The notes beneath the pieces were generated by a model, which worked only from the letters and a program-made list of their open reading frames with translations, was not told where the DNA came from and searched no databases. A DNA stretch of 6,215 bases from an uncultured Traorella sp. (GTDB lineage Bacteria; Bacillota_I; Bacilli_A; Erysipelotrichales; Erysipelotrichaceae): assembly GCA_945938205.1 (NCBI GenBank), contig CAMEUL010000090.1, positions 1 through 6,215 on the forward strand, read 5' to 3'. How positions within the stretch are numbered: the first letter of the stretch is position 1; every line of letters begins with the position of its first letter. Shown in pieces: positions 1-5,881 of this stretch. The position numbers and the translations under genes are program-made.

Positions 1-1
1 C

Positions 2-526
2 GGAAGAATGTTTTCCGGAGAAACTATGTTCTTGAACACGTATACGGCGAACGCAGATGGAAAGATTGCATTTGCTTCATCTTTTCCAGGTGAAATCAGA
101 AAATACGATATTGCACCTGGAAAAGAAATCATTGTTCAGAAATCAGCTTTTTTAGCCAGTGAACCTGGTGTTGAAAGAACAGTCTTCTTCAATAAGAAAG
201 CTATGACAGGTATCTTTGGTGGAGAAGGATTCATTATGAATAAGCTTTCAGGACAGGGAAGCGTTTTTGTGGAAATTGATGGAGCAACCGTTGAATATGA
301 CTTGGCACCCGGAGAACAGATCATTGTAGATACCGGATATGTTGCCGTAATGGATGCAACCTGTCAGATGACCACACAAAGTGTACAGGGACTAAAGAAT
401 AAAATGCTGGGAGGAGAAGGTTTCTTTAATACAGTAGTGATAGGACCTGGACGAGTTGTCTTGCAGACAATGCCAATATCTTCTATTGCTAGTTCATTAG
501 CACCATTTTTTCCAGCAAGTAAATAA
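2..526 (+). CDS. AIM24 / TIGR00266 family protein, C-terminal part (5' end outside window)
   Basis: The reading frame is open from the first bases of the window, so the gene starts upstream. About 174 residues are visible and perhaps the first 60-70 residues are missing, judging from usual family length. What is seen is the beta-rich, glycine-patterned AIM24/DUF124 fold. An N-terminal stretch with MFLNTYTA is followed by an EIIVQKSAFLA segment. Two related turns, GGEGFIMNKLSGQG and GGEGFFNTVVIGPG, come next, and the protein ends in a LQTMPI segment followed by a short Ser/Ala/Phe-rich tail. The family is widespread in bacteria and related to yeast mitochondrial Aim24. Its biochemical role in bacteria is not settled, so no function is assigned. 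There is no signal peptide or membrane segment in the visible part. It ends with TAA just ahead of a hairpin terminator and converges on ilvE. Internal ATGs at 8 and 26 are within the domain and are not believed to be the start. Confidence 0.88.
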   Translation, partial: GRMFSGETMFLNTYTANADGKIAFASSFPGEIRKYDIAPGKEIIVQKSAFLASEPGVERTVFFNKKAMTGIFGGEGFIMNKLSGQGSVFVEIDGATVEYDLAPGEQIIVDTGYVAVMDATCQMTTQSVQGLKNKMLGGEGFFNTVVIGPGRVVLQTMPISSIASSLAPFFPASK

Positions 527-536
527 TTAAATAAAG

Positions 537-567
537 ACCATCATTTCATGTGAAGTGATGGTTTTTC
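537..567 (+). terminator. Rho-independent terminator of the AIM24-family gene
   Basis: A 12-bp stem is formed by 537-548 and 551-562 (ACCATCATTTCA against TGAAGTGATGGT, one G-T pair; the innermost pairs probably open to form the loop). It is followed directly by a T run at 562-566. It lies 10 bp after the stop codon. There is no matching A run on its left, so it works mainly on the plus strand. Confidence 0.85.
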
Positions 568-649
568 ATATTTTATAGTATTACGATGATAAATCATTCA
601 CTAGGAATATAAATCAAATAGTGATTTAAAACAGCAGAATTTGTGTAAA

Positions 650-690
650 AAAAGAAACCTATTTCTATTTTGGAATGAAAGGTTTCTTTT
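650..690 (-). terminator. Rho-independent terminator of ilvE
   Basis: An 11-bp perfect stem joins 650-660 and 680-690 (AAAAGAAACCT with AGGTTTCTTTT). The 19-nt loop may itself pair partly (TTC at 663-665 with GAA at 677-679). Read on the minus strand the hairpin runs into a T tract, the complement of the A run at 647-653. It lies 6 bp beyond the ilvE stop, in the right orientation to end ilvE, so the convergent AIM24 and ilvE genes each have their own terminator. Confidence 0.8.
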
Positions 691-696
691 GAAAGA

Positions 697-1761
697 CTAA
701 AAAATTTCTCTTGTCCAAAGATAAGTATCTTTGATTTCTCCCCATTGAATGGCTGTAAGAGTATCATAGAGTTTCTGAGTAAGTTCGCCTGTTGTAAACT
801 GATGAATTTTGACGATTTCTCCACGATAATTCAACTCACCAATAGGTGTAATGACAGCGGCTGTGCCACTGCCAAAGGATTCCTCCAAATCGCCGTTTCG
901 TCCGGCTTCCATGAGATCATCGATGGATAAATGTTCTTCATGTACGGTATATCCCCAATCTTTTAATAAAGTAAGGATCGAATCTCGGGTAACTCCTGCC
1001 AAAACAGTTCCCTCTATAGGAGCAGTATAGATCTCACCTTTGATCTTGAAGAAGACATTCATAGTTCCTACTTCTTCAACATATTTACGATGTACTCCAT
1101 CTAACCATAGTACTTGTGTATATCCTAATTTAGCTGCTTTGGCCTGTGCTGCCACACTACCGGCATAATTACCGCCACATTTCGCAAAACCGGTACCACC
1201 ACGCACAGCTCTTACAAATTCTTCTTCCACATAAATCTTGACAGGGTTGACTCCTTCAGGATAATAGGAGCCTACTGGAGAGCAGACAATCATGAAAACA
1301 TAACTCTTTGCCGGATGAACACCAACTCCTGCTTCTGTCGCAAACATGAAAGGACGGATATAAAGTGACGTTCTTTCCTGATCTGGAATCCAATCCTTTT
1401 CCACACGAACTAGAGCCTCGACAGCTTCCAAAAACATTTCCTCTGGAATGACAGGCATGCTGAGACGTTTGTTGGAATACATCATTCGCCGTGCATTCAT
1501 ATCTGGACGAAACAGCAGAATACGACCATCTTGTGTCTTATATGCCTTTAAACCTTCAAAGGTTTCTTGAGCATAATGTAACACCATGCTTGCAGGATCC
1601 AGTGGAATAGGACCATAAGGAACAATGCGAGCATCATGCCACTGTTCTTCTTCATTCCAATCACACATAAACATGTAATCTGTGAAATATTTGCCAAAAC
1701 CAAGTTCATTTGTTTTTGGTTTTTCTTTCAACTGCTTTCTTTCCTCAAATCGGATCTTCAT
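697..1761 (-). CDS. ilvE: Branched-chain amino acid aminotransferase
   Basis: This is a PLP-dependent fold-type IV transaminase that interconverts Leu, Ile and Val with their 2-oxo acids, using 2-oxoglutarate/glutamate, in the cytosol. Counting from the preferred start (354 aa, normal for the BCAT II branch), an N-terminal region with ETFEGLKAY and RPDMNARRM leads to the PLP Schiff-base lysine K194 in GFAKCGGNYAGS. The class IV signature EVGTMNVFF follows, with E230 expected to contact the pyridine nitrogen. The tail holds GTVLAGVTRDSI and GSGTAAVITPIG, both typical of BCATs. An ATG at 1767 lies two codons upstream, but it abuts the Shine-Dalgarno AAGGAGGA (1768-1775). The ATG at 1761 has normal spacing and is chosen. 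It is a single-gene unit ending in TAG, divergent from the RpiR gene. The leader is too short for a T-box; a CodY-like box lies about 190 bp upstream in the neighbouring gene. Confidence 0.96.
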   Translation of the reverse strand: MKIRFEERKQLKEKPKTNELGFGKYFTDYMFMCDWNEEEQWHDARIVPYGPIPLDPASMVLHYAQETFEGLKAYKTQDGRILLFRPDMNARRMMYSNKRLSMPVIPEEMFLEAVEALVRVEKDWIPDQERTSLYIRPFMFATEAGVGVHPAKSYVFMIVCSPVGSYYPEGVNPVKIYVEEEFVRAVRGGTGFAKCGGNYAGSVAAQAKAAKLGYTQVLWLDGVHRKYVEEVGTMNVFFKIKGEIYTAPIEGTVLAGVTRDSILTLLKDWGYTVHEEHLSIDDLMEAGRNGDLEESFGSGTAAVITPIGELNYRGEIVKIHQFTTGELTQKLYDTLTAIQWGEIKDTYLWTREIF

Positions 1762-1767
1762 GAGCAT

Positions 1768-1775
1768 TCCTCCTT
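1768..1775 (-). promoter_or_regulatory. Ribosome binding site that decides the ilvE start
   Basis: On the minus strand this reads AAGGAGGA. The ATG at 1767 touches it directly, which is too close for initiation. The ATG at 1761 is 6-7 nt away, so the protein should start with Met-Lys-Ile rather than Met-Leu-Met. Confidence 0.85.
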
Positions 1776-1790
1776 CTTAATATAAAAAAA

Positions 1791-1819
1791 AGAATAGCAC
1801 TGTTCATTGAAGATGTCTA
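1791..1819 (-). promoter_or_regulatory. Predicted ilvE promoter (extended -10)
   Basis: On the minus strand TAGACA (1814-1819, 5 of 6 matches to the -35 consensus) is followed after 17 bp by TATTCT (1791-1796). A TG one base before the -10 gives an extended -10 element. Transcription would begin near 1785, about 10 bp before the Shine-Dalgarno. The promoter overlaps the divergent promoter of the RpiR gene. Confidence 0.6.
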
Positions 1820-1836
1820 TGAAAAAATGATAAGAT
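1807..1836 (+). promoter_or_regulatory. Predicted promoter of the RpiR regulator-GH4 operon
   Basis: TTGAAG (1807-1812) and TAAGAT (1831-1836) are separated by 18 bp. The predicted start near 1843 leaves a leader of about 20 nt before the regulator's ATG, with GGAGAG at 1852-1857 as ribosome binding site. Its -35 side lies inside the ilvE promoter, so the two promoters cannot easily be occupied together. Confidence 0.5.
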
Positions 1837-1863
1837 AATTATGAAAAGAATGGAGAGAATCTT

Positions 1864-2619
1864 ATGCAAATCGTCATCTACACTCTTTTAAATTATATGA
1901 ATACCTGCATCAAACAGGATACCAATTATGAAATCGCAAAGTGTCTGCTATTGAATATTCAGAAAATTTCAAAAATGTCATTAGAAGATACAGCTTTGCT
2001 ATGTAATGTTTCAGTATCCACTCTGACAAGATTCTTCAGAACAGTAGGTTTTTATAATTTTTCAACGATTAAACGTTTATTAAAAAATCAGGAATACCCA
2101 TTTGATCAGAATAGTTTTGTGAATCATCATAATTCAGAAGAATATATTGAAGATATCACACAAGGACTCTATCGACTGGAAAACATTGATTCTGAAAAAT
2201 TGATGAATATTGCGAAATGGATCGATCAGGCACCTCATATTTATATGCTGGGTTATGGAGACTTTCATTATCAAGCAGCTTATTTTCAAAATATCATGCT
2301 GTACCATGGAAAGCTATTGGAAATCATTCATCAAAATGAACAATTTAAACCAGCAAAACTGGAACCGGAAGATATGCTTCTCATTACTAGTTTGAGTGGC
2401 AAGTATGTGAAAAACATTGAAACAACGCTTAAAAAATGTAAATGCAGGAAAATACTGATTACTCAAATGAATGATATGCATAGCGATTTTGATTGTGTTT
2501 TGGAAATGGGAATCAATCAAGATAAAAATCTAGACAAGTATTTCATCATGCGTATTTATGAGAAAATTATCAGCAGTTATTGTTTTCATAAAAGTGGTCA
2601 TATTATGGCGAGTAAATAA
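1864..2619 (+). CDS. RpiR-family transcriptional regulator (HTH + SIS)
   Basis: A 251-aa DNA-binding regulator that is expected to sense a phosphosugar. The N-terminal HTH_6 domain (about residues 1-75) carries MSLEDTALLCNVSVSTLTRF followed by GFYNFSTIKRLL, the usual recognition-helix region of RpiR proteins. The SIS sugar-phosphate domain spans about residues 110-245, with the first strand-loop at HIYMLGYGDFHY (125-136) and the second at LLITSLSGKYVKN (172-184). The protein is slightly short for the family (about 280 aa). The start is supported by GGAG six to eight bases upstream. The GH4 6-phospho-alpha-glucosidase gene follows 46 bp downstream on the same strand with no terminator between. 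The same pairing is known in the Bacillus subtilis glv operon, where GlvR is an RpiR-type activator of glvA. The likely inducer is therefore an alpha-glucoside 6-phosphate such as maltose 6'-phosphate (inference). It could also act on the divergent ilvE promoter, but nothing proves this. Confidence 0.88.
   Translation: MQIVIYTLLNYMNTCIKQDTNYEIAKCLLLNIQKISKMSLEDTALLCNVSVSTLTRFFRTVGFYNFSTIKRLLKNQEYPFDQNSFVNHHNSEEYIEDITQGLYRLENIDSEKLMNIAKWIDQAPHIYMLGYGDFHYQAAYFQNIMLYHGKLLEIIHQNEQFKPAKLEPEDMLLITSLSGKYVKNIETTLKKCKCRKILITQMNDMHSDFDCVLEMGINQDKNLDKYFIMRIYEKIISSYCFHKSGHIMASK
1954..1968. promoter_or_regulatory. Possible CodY box inside the RpiR gene
   Basis: AATATTCAGAAAATT differs at one of 15 positions from the CodY consensus AATTTTCWGAAAATT. 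It lies about 190 bp upstream of the ilvE start, and ilvE-type genes are well-known CodY targets. It is in coding sequence (Asn-Ile-Gln-Lys-Ile codons) in AT-rich DNA, so chance is a real alternative, and whether this organism has CodY is unknown. Confidence 0.25.
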
Positions 2620-2650
2620 ATCCATAAACCAATTATAATGGCCTTGAAAA

Positions 2651-2657
2651 GAGGAGG
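2651..2657 (+). promoter_or_regulatory. Strong ribosome binding site of the GH4 gene
   Basis: GAGGAGG lies 8 bp before the ATG at 2666. It is one of the strongest sites in the window, which suggests the GH4 gene was selected for good translation before, or despite, its internal stop. Confidence 0.85.
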
Positions 2658-2665
2658 TTATTCAT

Positions 2666-4027
2666 ATGATTATTACTATTGTTGGTGGAGGAAGCACTTT
2701 TACTCCGGGAATCGTGAAATCTATTGCTCTTCGTAAAGAAGAATTAGAAGTGGAAGAAATCCGTTTGTTTGATATTGATAAAGAGAGACAGGGCAAAGTA
2801 GCTGTTGTCGTAAAATGGATCCTTGAAGAAGAACTGCATAGCGGAATTAAGCTTACAGTGACTTATAATGAAGAAGAAGCCTACCGCGATGCGGATTTTA
2901 TCTTTGCTCAGATGAGGGTTGGAAAATATGCGATGCGTGAGCAGGATGAAAAGATTCCTTTGCGTCATGGCTGTGTAGGTCAGGAAACCTGTGGATGTGG
3001 TGGATTGGCTTATGGCATGAGAACAATTTTCCCAATGATCAAAGTCATTGATGATGTGGAAAAATATGCGAAACCAAATTACTGAATCTTAAATTATTCC
3101 AATCCGGCTGCCATCGTATCAGAAGCATGCCGTAAGCTCCGTCCGAATGCTAGAATCATCAACATCTGTGATATGCCAATTGCTATCATTGATGTCATCG
3201 CGGCAGCTCTTGAGATCAAAGATAAAAAAGAAATTGTATTTGATTACTTTGGATTAAATCATTTTGGATGGTTCACCAAGATTGAATATAAAGGGCAGGA
3301 TATCATGGAATCCTTGAAAGCTTATATCAAAAAACATGAAATACTTCTGCCGGCTTCTTACATGAAAGATAAACAGGCTTTAGCATTCAAAAGCAAGGAT
3401 CAAAATCGTCATACCAAAGGAAGTTGGTATTATGTATGGAAAGGCATTTATGAAATCATGGAAAACTTCCCAGATTATGTGCCAAATACATATCTAAATT
3501 ATTATCTTCAGTCTAAAGAATTTGTGGAACACTCAGATCCTAATTACACACGTGCCAATGAAGTCATGGATTCACGTGAAAAAAATCTGTTTGATGGAAT
3601 CGATAAATATCTTAAAACAGGAGAAATTGATGAAAGCGTCTTCTATGCGGGAAGTCATGGTGACTGGATAGCTGATCTCGCCATCGCTCTTAAAAATGAT
3701 ACCAAAGCACGCTTTTTGGTGATCATAGAAAATCGTGGTGCTATTCCAAATATGCCATATGATGCGATGGTAGAAGTACCGGCATATATTGGCAAGGATG
3801 GTCCGGAAGTGATTGCACAGAATGAAATCCCACTGTTCCAGCAAGGTCTGATGATGCAGCAGGTCAACTGTGAAAAACTGCTGGTGGAAGGATGTATTGA
3901 AGGCAGTTATCAGAAAGTGCTAGAAGCTTTCACCCTGAATAAAACAGTGCCAAGCATGAATACCGCAAAACGGATTTTAGATGATATGATCATTGCGAAC
4001 AAAGGATACTGGCCTGAATTAAAATAG
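2666..4027 (+). pseudogene. malH: 6-phospho-alpha-glucosidase (GH4), interrupted by an in-frame TGA
   Basis: This NAD- and metal-dependent cytosolic enzyme hydrolyses maltose 6'-phosphate and related alpha-glucoside phosphates delivered by PTS uptake. The full frame is 453 codons plus the TAG stop, a normal length for the MalH/GlvA type. Seen in order: the NAD loop VGGGSTFTPGI (6-16), LFDID (34-38), QMRVGKYAMREQDEKIPLRHG, GQETCGCGG, then codon 140 = TGA, LNYSNPAAIVSEA, CDMP (168-171), FGLNHFGWF with metal-ligand candidate H199, and a C-terminus ending NKGYWPELK. The CDMP motif separates 6-phospho-alpha-glucosidases from the CNVP beta-type and the CHSV/CHEV galactosidases and glucosidases. The TGA at 3083-3085 cuts it into a 139-aa N-terminal piece (2666-3085) without the active site and an open C-terminal part (3086-4027). 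The later ATG at 3173 has no Shine-Dalgarno, so separate translation is unlikely. The reading frame is otherwise intact, so the change is recent, a sequencing error, or read through. No PTS transporter gene is adjacent. Confidence 0.88.
3083..3085 (+). other. In-frame TGA at a conserved Trp position of the GH4 gene
   Basis: The codons read AAT TAC TGA ATC TTA AAT TAT TCC. GH4 enzymes normally have a W at this place in an xxW-x-LNYSNPA segment, so one G-to-A change from TGG explains it. The frame is the same on both sides, so it is not a frameshift, and the base after the stop is A. Confidence 0.9.
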
Positions 4028-4032
4028 TTTTC

Positions 4033-4059
4033 AAAAATCAGCAGTCATGCTGATTTTTT
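4033..4059 (+). terminator. Rho-independent terminator of the RpiR-GH4 operon
   Basis: A perfect 11-bp stem (4033-4043 with 4048-4058, AAAAATCAGCA/TGCTGATTTTT) with a GTCA tetraloop ends in a T run to 4059. It starts 5 bp after the TAG stop. The A run on the left arm could let it act in both directions, but there is no minus-strand gene to end here. Confidence 0.93.
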
Positions 4060-4073
4060 GTAAGAGAGTTTCG

Positions 4074-4102
4074 TGGACAACAATTCTTAAATAGATTATA
4101 CT
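4074..4102 (+). promoter_or_regulatory. Predicted promoter of the YczE/YitT-type gene
   Basis: TGGACA (4074-4079) and TATACT (4097-4102) each match 5 of 6 consensus bases and have the ideal 17-bp spacing. Transcription would begin near 4109. That lies after the ATG at 4107, so that ATG would not be in the mRNA, which supports the start at 4131. Confidence 0.75.
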
Positions 4103-4130
4103 TAACATGTTGTTCATGAATGGAGAAATT

Positions 4131-4748
4131 ATGAAAAATATATTAATACGCGTTTTGATGTTATGCGTGGGTGGTATTCTGATTGGCATTGCAATCGCTA
4201 TGTGTGCAAAAACGGGTTGGGGCGCTGATCCTTTAACGGTCTTTTATGATGGATTATCAAAAACGATGAATATTACTCAAGGATTGGCAAGCAATTATAC
4301 ATCCTATGCCATGATTCTGTTAGTGATTTTCATCAATTATAAACAGTTAGGCATAGGAACACTTGTGGTTCCTTTCTGTACTCAATTTGGTATTGATTAT
4401 GGACTGCAGCTGATTCCCGTAATGGGTGGTTTGACTGCAATCTTGATGTTGGCTGCAGGATTCATTCTGCTGGCACTTGGCGTCAGTATCACAATTGAAG
4501 CGAGGATGGGGAAAAGTGCCTATGATGCTTTGATATTTTCACTGTCTGAAAAATTCCATATGCAGTATCATCACATACGTTGGATCTTGGATATCTTATT
4601 GGTTGTGTTTGGTGTCATCATGAAAGGCAATCTGACTTTCGCAACACTTGTGGCTGTCCTCATTATGGGAAAAATGATTACTTTCTTTAATTCCATCATT
4701 GAAAAAGCCATGAATCCAATACTGAAAGACAAAGTACTTGAAAAATAG
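4131..4748 (+). CDS. YczE/YyaS/YitT-family integral membrane protein
   Basis: A 205-aa hydrophobic protein of the bacterial inner membrane. Approximate membrane segments are 5-25, 55-72, 76-95, 98-122, 148-165 and 167-186. It shows an internal repeat: AKTGWGADPLTVFYDGLS (26-43) and ARMGKSAYDALIFSLSE (124-140) share an A-K/R-x-G-x(4)-D-x-L pattern, and each is followed by membrane helices and a G-x-L-T/G segment. This two-fold plan is typical of the family, whose transported substrate or role is unknown. The start at 4131 is preferred over the ATG at 4107 (eight codons earlier) because GGAG at 4122-4125 precedes it and the predicted transcription start lies beyond 4107. The gene stands alone, with its own promoter and a terminator that overlaps its stop codon. 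A substrate cannot be proposed from the neighbours. Confidence 0.85.
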   Translation: MKNILIRVLMLCVGGILIGIAIAMCAKTGWGADPLTVFYDGLSKTMNITQGLASNYTSYAMILLVIFINYKQLGIGTLVVPFCTQFGIDYGLQLIPVMGGLTAILMLAAGFILLALGVSITIEARMGKSAYDALIFSLSEKFHMQYHHIRWILDILLVVFGVIMKGNLTFATLVAVLIMGKMITFFNSIIEKAMNPILKDKVLEK

Positions 4749-4758
4749 TACTTTTTTT
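4731..4758 (+). terminator. Terminator overlapping the end of the membrane protein gene
   Basis: AAAGTACT (4731-4738) pairs with AGTACTTT (4747-4754) around an 8-nt loop, followed by T's to 4758. The left arm lies in the last codons and the TAG stop (4746-4748) spans the loop and right arm, so a ribosome reaching the stop would cover the hairpin. The stem is AT-rich and of moderate strength. Confidence 0.65.
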
Positions 4759-4778
4759 CATGTTTCATCGTTGAGATA

Positions 4779-4787
4779 TGGTAAAAT
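4779..4787 (+). promoter_or_regulatory. Predicted extended -10 promoter of the MazG-like gene
   Basis: TGGTAAAAT has a TG one base ahead of the -10 TAAAAT (4782-4787). No good -35 is present at the right spacing, so this is an extended -10 candidate. It lies 30 bp before the start codon and 20 bp after the preceding terminator. Confidence 0.45.
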
Positions 4788-4817
4788 TACACTACAGAAG
4801 CGTGTGGAGGCATCAAA

Positions 4818-5132
4818 ATGAAAGAAGTGTTAGAAAGAATCAGAAAATTCAATGAAGATAGAGATTGGGATCAATTTCATACACCAGAAAATCTTGCAAA
4901 GTCCATTGCCATAGAATCAGGTGAATTATTAGAGTGCTTTCAATGGAACAATGATTTCAATCAGAAAGAAGTCTGTGAAGAACTGGCAGACATCATGAGC
5001 TACTGTATTATGCTGGCTGATCGTCTTCATGTAGATATGGAAACAATCATTATGGATAAATTTGATCAGAATGAACAGAAATATCCTGTATCAAAAGCAA
5101 AGGGTGTTAGTACAAAATATGATAAGTTATAG
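4818..5132 (+). CDS. MazG-like nucleotide pyrophosphohydrolase
   Basis: A 104-aa all-alpha NTP-PPase of the single-domain MazG/dCTPase type, cleaving (d)NTPs to (d)NMP and pyrophosphate with Mg2+ in the cytosol. Visible metal motifs are E33-S-G-E36 with E39 in IAIESGELLECFQW, and E55-L-A-D58 in CEELADIMSY, the E-x-x-E...E-x-x-D arrangement of the family. The N-terminal RKFNEDRDWDQFHTPENLAKS is the usual lead-in and the charged tail (KYPVSKAKG) is common in this subfamily. Such proteins usually act as dimers or tetramers and cleanse the nucleotide pool. The exact substrate cannot be read from sequence; dCTP-type specificity is one possibility. The start is secured by GGAGG at 4806-4810, 7 bp upstream. 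It ends in TAG and its own terminator lies about 47 bp beyond. The next genes are deoxynucleoside salvage enzymes, a loose functional fit though not one transcript. Confidence 0.9.
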   Translation: MKEVLERIRKFNEDRDWDQFHTPENLAKSIAIESGELLECFQWNNDFNQKEVCEELADIMSYCIMLADRLHVDMETIIMDKFDQNEQKYPVSKAKGVSTKYDKL

Positions 5133-5178
5133 AAATGTTTCAATTCTTTGATATTTTCTAGAAAACAATATGATAATG

Positions 5179-5204
5179 AAAAAGATTGCAAATGCAATCT
5201 TTTA
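5179..5204. terminator. Bidirectional Rho-independent terminator
   Basis: AAAAGATTGC (5180-5189) pairs perfectly with GCAATCTTTT (5194-5203) around an AAAT loop. The plus strand has T's at 5200-5203. The minus strand has a T run from the A's at 5179-5183. It can end the MazG-like gene from the left and the minus-strand open stretch at 5202-5339 from the right. Confidence 0.8.
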
Positions 5205-5339
5205 TAGGTTATTTTTTTTATCTCGATTTTGAATAATATAGTCAGCAACACCTTTCATACGTTTTTCTAATTTCTTTAAATATGATTTTTCTTGCCAATA
5301 ACATTCATCCTTTATTTCATGATAAAGGTATTGAATAAT
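5202..5339 (-). pseudogene. Possible gene remnant: 45-codon minus-strand open stretch
   Basis: On the minus strand 45 sense codons run to a TAA (5202-5204) that sits at the edge of the bidirectional hairpin, as at the end of a real gene. The translated text is charged and helix-like, containing DECYWQEKSYLKKLEKRMKG and then VADYIIQNRDKKNNL, and it ends in a basic tail. No start codon with a ribosome binding site is seen. The only in-frame ATG gives 18 residues, and a TGA lies directly upstream at 5340-5342. The family is not recognised. It may be the 3' end of a gene cut off when the deoxyribosyltransferase pair arrived or was rearranged, or it may be chance. Confidence 0.35.
5311..5339 (+). 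promoter_or_regulatory. Weak candidate promoter of the deoxyribosyltransferase pair
   Basis: TTTATT (5311-5316) and AATAAT (5334-5339) are 17 bp apart. The -10 matches 5 of 6 bases but the -35 only 3 of 6. The leader to the chosen start would be about 45 nt. It lies over the minus-strand remnant. Confidence 0.3.
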
Positions 5340-5391
5340 TCATTCAAATTAAAGAGAAATCATGTTAGAATGTTATCAAGAGGTGAACGAT

Positions 5392-5868
5392 ATGATTTAT
5401 ATTTACAATGCAGGGCCAATGTTTACAGAAGCTGATATCAATCAAAGAATGCGAGAAGGAAAAATGATGAGAGAGGTGCTTCAAAGAAATCAAAAGGAGT
5501 TTACTGTCATCAATCCTATTGAACTTCCATTTGACAATACGAAAGTATTAACATCCAAAGAAATATTCATGGCGGATCATGAGCATGTGGAAAAAGCGAA
5601 TGTCTTCTTTTTTGAACTCGCCAGTGGTGATAGTGGTACATATGTAGAACTGGGAAATGCAATCGAACGTTTGATGCATGGCAGTCCTCTTCATATTTAT
5701 CCGGTATTTAATGATTTGCGTCTTCAGCGAAATCAAGTGGGTGGTATTGAGTGTCCATTAGGATTCAATTCCTATCTTGTGGGATCTCTAACTGCTAACA
5801 ATATTGAAATTCATACCAGTTTTGATGAAGCATTTGCTCATTTCATGAAGGATTTTCATTTAGAATAA
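5392..5868 (+). CDS. Nucleoside 2-deoxyribosyltransferase, copy 1
   Basis: A 158-aa cytosolic salvage enzyme that moves 2-deoxyribose between purine and pyrimidine bases. Seen: the N-terminal YNAGPMFTEAD, D62 in FMADHEH, a strand-rich ANVFFFEL, then D80 and E86 in SGDSGTYVELG. By alignment to the Lactobacillus leichmannii enzyme, D62, D80 and E86 correspond to D72, D92 and the nucleophile E98, so the active site looks complete. The length is normal (about 157-160). A longer frame from the ATG at 5362 exists, but the ATG at 5392 follows AGAGGTG with 6 bp spacing and matches the MIYxY start of the second copy. The second copy begins 13 bp after its TAA. The base preference (purine-only or purine/pyrimidine) is not readable. 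Confidence 0.9.
   Translation: MIYIYNAGPMFTEADINQRMREGKMMREVLQRNQKEFTVINPIELPFDNTKVLTSKEIFMADHEHVEKANVFFFELASGDSGTYVELGNAIERLMHGSPLHIYPVFNDLRLQRNQVGGIECPLGFNSYLVGSLTANNIEIHTSFDEAFAHFMKDFHLE
5686..5725 (+). repeat. 40-bp perfect repeat, copy A (in deoxyribosyltransferase copy 1)
   Basis: Identical to 6176-6215 in the second gene at a constant offset of 490 bp. It encodes PLHIYPVFNDLRL with no synonymous difference over 13 codons, although the two genes differ silently at many other conserved residues. Confidence 0.95.
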
Positions 5869-5881
5869 GTGGTAAAACAAA

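Noticed and set aside
611..627. Small hairpin AAATCA-AATAG-TGATTT between the two terminators
   Set aside because: Only a 6-bp AT-rich stem without a T tract; expected by chance in such DNA. The rest of 568-646 shows nothing.
594..824. Minus-strand frame over the ilvE end and terminator
   Set aside because: It overlaps ilvE on the same strand in another frame and has no family-like sequence or ribosome binding site.
1762..1767. ilvE start at 1767
   Set aside because: This ATG touches the Shine-Dalgarno; the one at 1761 has normal spacing.
2634..2639. Perfect TATAAT before the GH4 gene as an internal promoter
   Set aside because: No acceptable -35 at 16-18 bp and no TG extension. The surrounding imperfect dyad CCAATTATAATGG (2629-2641) is too weak to call an operator.
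3083..3085. TGA as a selenocysteine codon
   Set aside because: Homologous GH4 enzymes have Trp here, not Cys, and no clear SECIS-like hairpin with the expected loop follows. The family's catalytic Cys is in CDMP further on.
3173..4027. Separate gene starting at the ATG of 3173
   Set aside because: This Met is inside the CDMP active-site motif, has no Shine-Dalgarno, and the frame is open back to the TGA with family-matching residues. It is the continuation of the GH4 gene.
4107..4130. Membrane protein start at 4107
   Set aside because: No ribosome binding site, and it lies at or before the predicted transcription start.
5362..5391. NDT copy 1 start at 5362
   Set aside because: The extra ten residues are not in copy 2 or typical of the family, and AGAGGTG stands before 5392.
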